Source: an uncultured Burkholderiales bacterium (GTDB lineage Bacteria > Pseudomonadota > Gammaproteobacteria > Burkholderiales > Burkholderiaceae_E). From it: 7,552 bases of DNA. The notes beneath the pieces are model-generated. The model worked only from the letters and a program-made list of their open reading frames with translations, did not search any database and was not told where the DNA came from. The stretch is taken from NCBI GenBank assembly GCA_903923345.1, contig CAIXXI010000440.1, positions 1 to 7,552 of the forward strand, in the 5' to 3' direction. Position 1 is the stretch's first letter, and the number at the start of each line of letters is the position of its first letter. Made by a program: the position numbers and the translations under genes. This document shows, one piece after another, positions 1 through 5,112 of the stretch.

Positions 1-115
1 GGCTCGCGAGCGAGGCGCCTTGCTGCGTGAGCGCGATACGCTGGAAGAAGACTGGATTCAGACGGGCAGCCAGATCGAGTCCATCGATCAGGACACCGAA
101 ACGGCTGCGTCCTGA
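1..115 (+). CDS. 3' end of a plus-strand gene, possibly an ABC-F ATPase (YheS/Uup type)
   Basis: Partial: only the last 37 codons are in the window, read from base 2 to the TGA at 113-115. The peptide is charged and helical, with LLRERDTLEEDW followed by IQTGSQIES, then a short acidic tail ending in TAAS. The pattern of leucines and charges around a single Trp resembles the C-terminal coiled coil of ABC-F proteins such as YheS, where a Leu-Glu-rich helix contains a conserved Trp shortly before the end. That identity is an inference from a short, low-information tail, and another coiled-coil protein could look similar. The stop codon directly abuts the stop of the convergent glutathione S-transferase gene, with no spacer. 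Confidence 0.6.
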   Translation, partial: ARERGALLRERDTLEEDWIQTGSQIESIDQDTETAAS

Positions 116-790
116 TTAGCCCTTGTTTGCGCTCATTTGCGCGCGCAGCTCCAGATTGGCCTTGCGATCGGCCATGATCCGCTGCACCTGCGGGCGCTCG
201 CCCATCCGCTTGAGGTAATCGCGCGCCGGCGTGGCTGCCAGCGGATCCTCGCCCCAGACGGTCTTGGCCGCAGCGCTGATCAGCGGCAATGACACGATTG
301 CCGAGCAATCGGCCGTCGTGAATGCATCACCGGCAATGAAGGGGGAGAACCGGGCCAGTTTGGCAAAGGCGCCGACGTTGCGCTCGAGCTCCTTGCGGGT
401 CGTATCAATCACCGACTGCTCGACCTTGCCGCCAAAGAAGGCCTGCGGGTACAGCCTTCTTGCGACCAGTTCGAGATGCAGCTCGATGTACTGAACCAGC
501 TCACGCACCTTGGCCCGCTCAAAGGGATCGGCCGGCATGAGTGCAGGCGTCGGATAGCGGTCTTCGATGTATTCCATGATGACCTGCGATTCCGACAGCG
601 GCCCCTGCTCGGTGCGGATGAACGGCACCTTGCCCAGCGGGCTTGCCGCGAGTGTGGCCTCGTCCTTGGTCGCCCAGTTCAGTTCTTCATTGAACGACAC
701 GCCCTTCTCCAGCAAGGCCAGCTTGACCTTGTTGTAGTAGTTGCTGACCGCAAAACCGCACAGGGTGATCGGCTGCTGATTCGTCGACAT
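116..790 (-). CDS. Glutathione S-transferase family protein
   Basis: A 224-residue cytosolic protein of normal GST length. The N-terminal thioredoxin-like domain spans about residues 8-80: strand ITLCGF, then S16 and Y18 in SNYYNKVK at the usual place of the glutathione-activating residue; the cis-proline motif KVPFI (V55-P56); and E67-S68 in SESQVI, which normally bind the glutathione gamma-glutamyl group. The helical C-terminal domain contains FIAGDAFTTAD (151-161), the GST N-capping box. Such enzymes conjugate or reduce electrophilic substrates with glutathione; the substrate cannot be read from the sequence. I chose ATG 790 because AAGGAG lies 9 nt upstream; an in-frame ATG at 877 would add 29 atypical residues and include that ribosome binding site. 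It is divergent from the kinase-dehydrogenase pair, which might suggest a shared stress or catabolic context, but that is speculative. Confidence 0.93.
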   Translation of the reverse strand: MSTNQQPITLCGFAVSNYYNKVKLALLEKGVSFNEELNWATKDEATLAASPLGKVPFIRTEQGPLSESQVIMEYIEDRYPTPALMPADPFERAKVRELVQYIELHLELVARRLYPQAFFGGKVEQSVIDTTRKELERNVGAFAKLARFSPFIAGDAFTTADCSAIVSLPLISAAAKTVWGEDPLAATPARDYLKRMGERPQVQRIMADRKANLELRAQMSANKG

Positions 791-799
791 GTTCGTGAT

Positions 800-805
800 C
801 TCCTT
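800..805 (-). promoter_or_regulatory. Ribosome binding site of the GST gene
   Basis: AAGGAG on the minus strand, 9 nt before ATG 790. It is the strongest Shine-Dalgarno sequence in the region. It decides the start of the GST gene, since the longer reading from ATG 877 would translate through it. Confidence 0.8.
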
Positions 806-819
806 GGATGGATGGTCCT

Positions 820-838
820 GACAGCCTGAACGGCTGTC
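820..838. promoter_or_regulatory. Inverted repeat GACAGC-N7-GCTGTC, candidate operator or 5'-UTR hairpin
   Basis: Perfect 7-bp arms (GACAGCC and GGCTGTC) flank a 5-nt centre, in the divergent region between the GST gene and the kinase gene. The site lies 30-48 nt upstream of the GST start codon. A weak -10-like TAAGAT on the minus strand (859-864) would put the dyad in the GST 5' untranslated region. The same 6-bp half-sites with the same N7 spacing recur at 3940-3958. Its role is inferred: it could be a repressor-binding site or an RNA stem-loop. Confidence 0.5.
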
Positions 839-923
839 GGCGCCGGGGTTCGCTCGCGATCTTACCGGCTGATTCATGCCGGGTCCCGCAGCCCTCGTAC
901 CGGAATTGCATGCGCCCGCGCGC

Positions 924-929
924 TACAAT
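924..929 (+). promoter_or_regulatory. Possible -10 element for the kinase-dehydrogenase pair
   Basis: TACAAT matches the sigma-70 -10 consensus at five of six positions. It would start transcription about 25 nt before the kinase ATG at 961. No convincing -35 lies at 16-18 bp: TTGCAT at 906-911 is only 12 bp away. If real, this promoter is weak or activator-dependent. Confidence 0.3.
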
Positions 930-960
930 TCGGTCAGATCAGGCAGCACAGGGAGAGACA

Positions 961-2031
961 ATGAGCAGCGAAATCGCCGATCAGAATGTCGGCACCACGG
1001 CGGTATCCGAGCGCCAGCGATTCGACGTCGCCGCACTTGAAAACTGGATGCGCGCGAATGTCGAGGATTTCCAGGGCCCACTGAGTGTCGAGCAGTTCAA
1101 GGGCGGACAATCCAATCCCACCTTCCGGCTCACCACGCCCAAGCGTCGCTATGTGATGCGATCCAAGCCGGGCCCGGTGGCCAAGCTGCTGCCATCGGCC
1201 CATGCCATCGAGCGTGAATTCAAGGTCCAGCGCGCACTCGCCGGTACCGATGTGCCAGTGGCCCGCATGTTCGGGCTGTGCGAGGACGAATCGGTCATCG
1301 GCCGGGCCTTCTACATCATGGACTGTGTCGACGGGCGAGTGCTCTGGGAGCAGTCCTTGCCAGGCATGGCCAATGCCGAACGTGCGGCCATTTACGATGA
1401 AATGAACCGCGTCATTGCCGCCTTGCACAAAGTCGATGTCGGCGCGGTTGGCTTATCGGATTTCGGCAAGCCGGGCAATTACTTCGCGCGCCAGATCGGC
1501 CGCTGGACCAAGCAATATCAGTTGTCCCAGACCGATCCGGTGCCGGAAATGGATCGGCTCATCGAATGGCTGCCTCAGCATATTCCGCCGGGCGACGAAA
1601 CCACGATCGTCCATGGCGACTACCGCATGGACAACATGATCTTCCATCCCACTGAGCCGCGCGTGCTGGCCGTGCTGGATTGGGAACTGTGCACCCTGGG
1701 GCATCCGCTGGCCGATATGTCCTACCACTGCATGAGCTGGCACATCCCGCCTGAACAGTTTCGCGGCATTGGTGGGCTGGATCTGGCGGCGCTGGGCATT
1801 CCCGATGAAGCGTCCTACATCCGCACCTACTGCGAACGCACCGGCCGCAGCACCATCGAACACTGGGATTTCTACCTCGCCTACAACGCATTCAGGCTTG
1901 CCGCGATCCTGCAGGGCATCGTCGGACGCGCCCTGGATGGCACGGCCTCGAGCCCGCAGGCACTCGAACAAGGCAAGCGGGTACGCCCCCTGGCCGAGAT
2001 GGCCTGGCGATTCGCACAAAAAGTCACTTGA
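961..2031 (+). CDS. Phosphotransferase family protein, ACAD10/11 kinase-domain type (LvaA-like)
   Basis: A 356-residue cytosolic kinase of the aminoglycoside/choline phosphotransferase fold. Visible motifs are the nucleotide loop KGGQSNPT (47-54), YVMRSKP (64-70), the catalytic loop HGDYRMDN (218-225, with D220 as likely base and N225 as metal ligand) and the metal-binding DWE (240-242) followed by LCTLGHPLAD. The LRxKP-like and GHPLAD signatures are typical of the ACAD10/ACAD11 N-terminal kinase domain and of LvaA from levulinate catabolism, which phosphorylates the 4-hydroxyl of 4-hydroxyacyl-CoA. Substrate assignment is by family and by the adjacent dehydrogenase. ATG 961 is preceded by AGGGAG 5 nt away; upstream in-frame codons from 808 run back through the divergent promoter region. 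The 87-nt gap to the next gene has no terminator, so co-transcription is likely. It is not a drug-resistance aminoglycoside kinase. Confidence 0.88.
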   Translation: MSSEIADQNVGTTAVSERQRFDVAALENWMRANVEDFQGPLSVEQFKGGQSNPTFRLTTPKRRYVMRSKPGPVAKLLPSAHAIEREFKVQRALAGTDVPVARMFGLCEDESVIGRAFYIMDCVDGRVLWEQSLPGMANAERAAIYDEMNRVIAALHKVDVGAVGLSDFGKPGNYFARQIGRWTKQYQLSQTDPVPEMDRLIEWLPQHIPPGDETTIVHGDYRMDNMIFHPTEPRVLAVLDWELCTLGHPLADMSYHCMSWHIPPEQFRGIGGLDLAALGIPDEASYIRTYCERTGRSTIEHWDFYLAYNAFRLAAILQGIVGRALDGTASSPQALEQGKRVRPLAEMAWRFAQKVT

Positions 2032-2070
2032 GCGGCGAACTGACCGTCTCTCGCACAATACATCGCACAA
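2012..2070 (+). repeat. Three copies of TCGCACAA around the kinase stop codon and the gap after it
   Basis: The octamer TCGCACAA occurs at 2012-2019 (inside the last kinase codons), 2051-2058 and 2063-2070. The last two are 12 bp apart, roughly one helical turn. This may be chance, or a remnant of a small duplication or binding site. No stem-loop terminator is seen in this gap. Confidence 0.45.
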
Positions 2071-2118
2071 CAGCAGAACCCTTTTTCCTTTCCCACGACG
2101 ACACGACAGGAGATTCAC

Positions 2119-3387
2119 ATGGACTTCGATTACAGCCCAAAGGTCAAGGACATGCGCGAGCGACTGCTCGCCTTCATGGACAAGCATGTCTATCCGAATG
2201 AAGAGCGCTTCCATCATGAGGTGGAGACCAACCGCGCCGCCGGCAACGCCTGGATCCCGACCAAGGTCGTCGAAGAGCTCAAGCCCAAGGCCCGCGAAGC
2301 GGGTCTGTGGAACCTCTTTCTGCCCTTCTCGACCCGTGTGCCCGAAGGTCTGACCAACCTCGAATACGCACCGATGTGCGAGATCATGGGCCGCGTGCAT
2401 TTCGCGGCCGAGGTCTTCAACTGCTCGGCGCCCGACACCGGCAACATGGAGACGCTTGAGCGCTACGCCTCCGAGGAAATCAAGCGCCAGTGGCTCGATC
2501 CGCTGCTGCGCGGCGAGATTCGCAGCGCATTCCTGATGACCGAGCCGGCGGTCGCCTCATCCGATGCCACCAACATTCAACTGCGCATCGACCGTGACGG
2601 CGACCACTATGTCCTCAATGGCCGTAAATGGTGGAGTTCGGGCGTCGGCGACCCGCGCTGCAAGGTGCTGATCGTCATGGGTAAGACCAATCCGGACGCT
2701 GGCCGCCATGAGCAGCAGTCGATGGTTGTTGTGCCGCGCGACACCCCCGGTTTCAAGGTCGAGCGTGCCCTCTCGGTGTTCGGCTATGACGATGCACCGC
2801 ACGGCCATATGGAAGTGACGCTGACCGATGTGCGTGTCCCGGTCACCAACATCCTGCTGGGTGAAGGCCGCGGATTCGAGATCGCCCAGGGCCGCCTCGG
2901 ACCGGGCCGTATCCACCATTGCATGCGCTCGATCGGTGCCGCAGAGCGGGCCCTCGAACTGATGTGCAAGCGACTGAGCTCGCGGGTGGCCTTTGGCAAA
3001 CCGGTTTCCCAGCAGTCGGTCTGGCACGAGCGAATCTCCGATGCGCGCTGCATGATCGACCAGGCCCGCCTGATGACGCTGAAGGCCGCCCACATGATGG
3101 ACACGGTCGGCAACAAAATCGCCAAGGCCGAGATCGCCATGATCAAGGTGATTGCGCCCAATATGGCCTGCCAGATCATCGACTGGGCCATCCAGGCACA
3201 TGGCGGCGCAGGTGTCTCGCAGGTCACGCCGCTGGCCTACATGTACGCCCATCAGCGCACGCTGCGGCTGGCCGACGGTCCGGACGAAGTGCATCGCAAT
3301 GCGGTCGCCAAGCTCGAGCTCGGCAAGCACCTGCCGATTCCAGGTGCGGCCGATGCAATCGAAATGCCGATCACCCGCGGCGCCTGA
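2119..3387 (+). CDS. Acyl-CoA dehydrogenase-like flavoenzyme, ACAD10/11 type (LvaC-like)
   Basis: A 422-residue FAD enzyme of full acyl-CoA dehydrogenase length. In order: a helical N-terminal domain (about 1-130); the FAD/substrate strand motif TEPAVASSDATNIQ (141-154); the beta domain with RKWWSSGVGDP; and the C-terminal helical domain with GRLGPGRIHHCMRSIGAAER, SSRVAFGKPVSQQ, AHGGAGVS (H361 onward) and LADGPDEVHR (384-393). The last motif marks the ACAD10/11 subgroup and puts Asp386 where MCAD-type enzymes have the catalytic Glu of YEGT. In this subgroup the known or proposed job is elimination of phosphate from 4-phosphoacyl-CoA rather than simple dehydrogenation, and the adjacent kinase gene fits that. 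AGGAG 6 nt upstream supports ATG 2119. The gene is convergent with the DUF1178 gene 31 nt downstream. An ordinary straight- or branched-chain dehydrogenase remains possible. Confidence 0.9.
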   Translation: MDFDYSPKVKDMRERLLAFMDKHVYPNEERFHHEVETNRAAGNAWIPTKVVEELKPKAREAGLWNLFLPFSTRVPEGLTNLEYAPMCEIMGRVHFAAEVFNCSAPDTGNMETLERYASEEIKRQWLDPLLRGEIRSAFLMTEPAVASSDATNIQLRIDRDGDHYVLNGRKWWSSGVGDPRCKVLIVMGKTNPDAGRHEQQSMVVVPRDTPGFKVERALSVFGYDDAPHGHMEVTLTDVRVPVTNILLGEGRGFEIAQGRLGPGRIHHCMRSIGAAERALELMCKRLSSRVAFGKPVSQQSVWHERISDARCMIDQARLMTLKAAHMMDTVGNKIAKAEIAMIKVIAPNMACQIIDWAIQAHGGAGVSQVTPLAYMYAHQRTLRLADGPDEVHRNAVAKLELGKHLPIPGAADAIEMPITRGA

Positions 3388-3418
3388 GCCCGCTCGGGAC
3401 CGCCGTCTTCGAAACACC

Positions 3419-3901
3419 CTACTGGACCGGCTCCTTGAGCAGGTCTGGTAGGGCCAGGGCCATGACTTCGATCCCCTCATCAGCCAGCTCGCGTGCGTCC
3501 TGAGCCGAGGCCTGCCCCCGAATGCCTCGCTCCGGCGCTTCCTTGTAGTGGATTCGACGGGCTTCTTCGGCGAATCGATTGCCAACGTCTTCGGTGTTTG
3601 CGACGATCGCGCGGGTCATCTGCAACAGCAGTGCCTGAACGGCCCGTGGATCAGGCGTGTGGGCAGTCGGGCTTGCACCCGATGCCGGCGCCTTGTGCTG
3701 ACCGCCACTTTGGGGTGCGGTCGGCTCGAGCGCATGAGACAGGTTCAAACGCGGCGCAGACAGCATCTTGCGAATCGAGCGGCTCGCGCAGACTGGACAC
3801 TCGAGCAGGCCACGGGCCAGCTGCGAATCGTAGTCGTCGGCCGAACCAAACCAGCCCTCAAAGGGATGATCGTGCTCGCAGGCAAGGTTGAAGACTTTCA
3901 T
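3419..3901 (-). CDS. DUF1178 family zinc-ribbon-like protein
   Basis: A 160-residue cytosolic protein of unknown function. The N-terminus MKVFNLACEHDHPFEGWF carries C8 with H10 and H12, followed by ECPVC (C35, C38), a probable zinc-binding knuckle as in small zinc-ribbon proteins. Residues about 60-80 form a Pro/Ala/Gln-rich linker. The C-terminal half is helical and holds the conserved block ARRIHYKEAPERGIRG (about 116-131), with a later EGIEVMALALP. The order C8, then CPVC, then HYKEAPERGIRG is characteristic of DUF1178 of alpha- and betaproteobacteria. ATG 3901 begins exactly at the conserved MKVF; an in-frame TTG at 3925 would add eight residues. No good Shine-Dalgarno precedes either start, so expression may be low or leader-independent. 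It is divergent from selU over 68 bp. Confidence 0.88.
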   Translation of the reverse strand: MKVFNLACEHDHPFEGWFGSADDYDSQLARGLLECPVCASRSIRKMLSAPRLNLSHALEPTAPQSGGQHKAPASGASPTAHTPDPRAVQALLLQMTRAIVANTEDVGNRFAEEARRIHYKEAPERGIRGQASAQDARELADEGIEVMALALPDLLKEPVQ

Positions 3902-3938
3902 GGAATCGGAAAAAGTGAGATGCAAGTTTACGGCAGCT

Positions 3939-3959
3939 TGACAGCGCGTGCTGCTGTCA
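3939..3959. promoter_or_regulatory. Inverted repeat TGACAGC-N7-GCTGTCA, candidate operator
   Basis: Perfect 7-bp arms flank a 7-nt centre in the 68-bp divergent region between the DUF1178 gene and selU. Its core GACAGC-N7-GCTGTC (3940-3958) is identical in half-sites and spacing to the dyad at 820-838. The right arm touches the weak selU ribosome binding site AGGG (3959-3962), so bound protein or an RNA stem could affect selU translation. On the minus strand it would cover the -35 region of a weak -10-like TAAACT (3925-3930) upstream of the DUF1178 gene. Function is inferred. Confidence 0.5.
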
Positions 3960-3969
3960 GGGTTTTCGG

Positions 3970-5112
3970 ATGAAAGAGCCGATCGTTCTGTCAGTCAATG
4001 AGGTGGTGTCTCGCATCGCCGAATTCAACACGATCATTGACGCCCGAAGCCCCTCCGAATTCGCCGAAGACCATCTGCCTGGAGCGATCAGTGCTCCAGT
4101 ACTGGATGATGCGCAGCGCGCCGAGGTCGGCACCGTGAACGCCAAAGTCGGTGCGTTCGAAGCCAAGCGACTGGGTGCAGCACTGGTCTCGCGCAATATC
4201 GGCGACCTCCTGCAGACCCGCTTCGCCGACAAACCTCGAGACTGGAAGCCGCTGGTCTACTGCTGGCGTGGTGGCAACCGCTCGGGCGCACTGGCGACTG
4301 TCATGGCCCGGATCGGCTGGCGCACCTGTGTGATCGATGGGGGCTATAAAGCCTATCGACGCAAGGTGATCGAAGACCTTCAGACCATGGCCCCGACCCT
4401 GAACCTGATCGTGCTCGGCGGGCGCACCGGCAGTGCCAAGAGCCGGCTGCTTGAGACGCTCGCAGCACGGGGCGAGCAGGTTCTGGACCTCGAGCGACTG
4501 GCATGTCATCGCGGCTCCGTCCTTGGAGCCTGGCCTGAGTCAGCACAACCTGCGCAGCGTCGCTTTGAATCCCTGGTCTGGAATGAACTGCGCCAATTCA
4601 ACCGCGAACGCCCGATTTTCGTTGAATCAGAAAGCCGAAAAATCGGCCAATGTCAGGTACCCGATCCACTGATTCATGCAATCCGGGCTTCCAACATCGT
4701 GATTGCCGAGGCTGATCGCACAGTGAGAAGCCGCTTCCTGCTCGACGAATACGAGCATTTCCGGGCCGACGTGCCCGGCCTGCATGGTCTGCTGGACAAG
4801 CTCGTCGTTCTGCATGGGGCGAAGCGGGTGGCCGACTGGAAAACGCTGATCGGCGAAGACCGCTGGCTCGAGCTGGTCGACAGCCTGCTCATCGAACACT
4901 ACGACCCAAGCTACGACCGATCCATGAAGCGCAACTTCAGCCGCCTTGAACAGGCTCCGGTGGTGACACTGCACGACACCGACGAGCCCTCATTGCAGCA
5001 GGCTGCGGACGCTCTGGTCGCCCTGTCCAGGCAGATGAACGCTGGGCTTACTGCGCCTCACCCTTCTGACCGATCCGCTCCGGATAGCGCTCCACCTTCG
5101 ACCGCGCCTTGA
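3970..5112 (+). CDS. selU: tRNA 2-selenouridine synthase (tRNA 2-thiouridine geranylation/selenation enzyme)
   Basis: A 380-residue protein (also called MnmH or YbbB) that converts 2-thiouridine at wobble position 34 of tRNA-Lys, -Glu and -Gln to 2-selenouridine through a geranylated intermediate, using selenophosphate from SelD. The N-terminal rhodanese domain (about 8-130) has DARSPSEFAEDHLPGA and the active-site loop CWRGGNRSGA with C98. The C-terminal domain starts with a P-loop, GGRTGSAKS (150-158), and contains the family signature ESESRKIGQCQVP. E. coli SelU is slightly shorter, and the extra length here is a Pro/Ser/Ala-rich tail. AGGG 7 nt upstream supports ATG 3970. The last 65 bp overlap the convergent ppiD gene. 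The P-loop has Ala156 in place of the usual Gly before the Lys. Family assignment is firm; presence of SelD and selenium use in this organism is assumed. Confidence 0.94.
   Translation: MKEPIVLSVNEVVSRIAEFNTIIDARSPSEFAEDHLPGAISAPVLDDAQRAEVGTVNAKVGAFEAKRLGAALVSRNIGDLLQTRFADKPRDWKPLVYCWRGGNRSGALATVMARIGWRTCVIDGGYKAYRRKVIEDLQTMAPTLNLIVLGGRTGSAKSRLLETLAARGEQVLDLERLACHRGSVLGAWPESAQPAQRRFESLVWNELRQFNRERPIFVESESRKIGQCQVPDPLIHAIRASNIVIAEADRTVRSRFLLDEYEHFRADVPGLHGLLDKLVVLHGAKRVADWKTLIGEDRWLELVDSLLIEHYDPSYDRSMKRNFSRLEQAPVVTLHDTDEPSLQQAADALVALSRQMNAGLTAPHPSDRSAPDSAPPSTAP

Noticed and set aside
820..838. LexA/SOS box reading of the dyads
   Set aside because: The arms are ACAG then CTGT, the reverse of the LexA order CTGT-N8-ACAG.
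791..877. Longer GST reading frame starting at ATG 877
   Set aside because: It would add 29 residues not typical of GSTs and translate through the strong AAGGAG and the dyad; ATG 790 fits both the family and the ribosome binding site.
808..960. Longer kinase reading frame starting at 808
   Set aside because: It runs through the divergent promoter region, starts inside the GST leader and has no family similarity; ATG 961 has AGGGAG in front.
1453..2400. Long minus-strand open frame opposite the kinase-dehydrogenase junction
   Set aside because: It spans two real genes on the other strand, has no recognisable motif and no ribosome binding site that I can see.
3385..3421. Terminator between the dehydrogenase and DUF1178 genes
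   Set aside because: Only very short GC stems and no T-run on either strand were found in this 31-nt gap.
2557..3585. Long minus-strand open frame opposite the acyl-CoA dehydrogenase gene
   Set aside because: It lies antisense to clearly conserved coding sequence, has low-complexity Arg/His-rich composition and no family motifs; it is a typical GC-rich shadow frame.
3902..3925. TTG start at 3925 for the DUF1178 gene
   Set aside because: The conserved family N-terminus begins MKVF at 3901; the extra eight residues are not supported by a ribosome binding site.
3938..3943. Perfect TTGACA as a -35 for selU
   Set aside because: A -10 at 17 bp would be GGTTTT (3961-3966), with transcription starting inside the selU start codon; the match is explained by the dyad arm.
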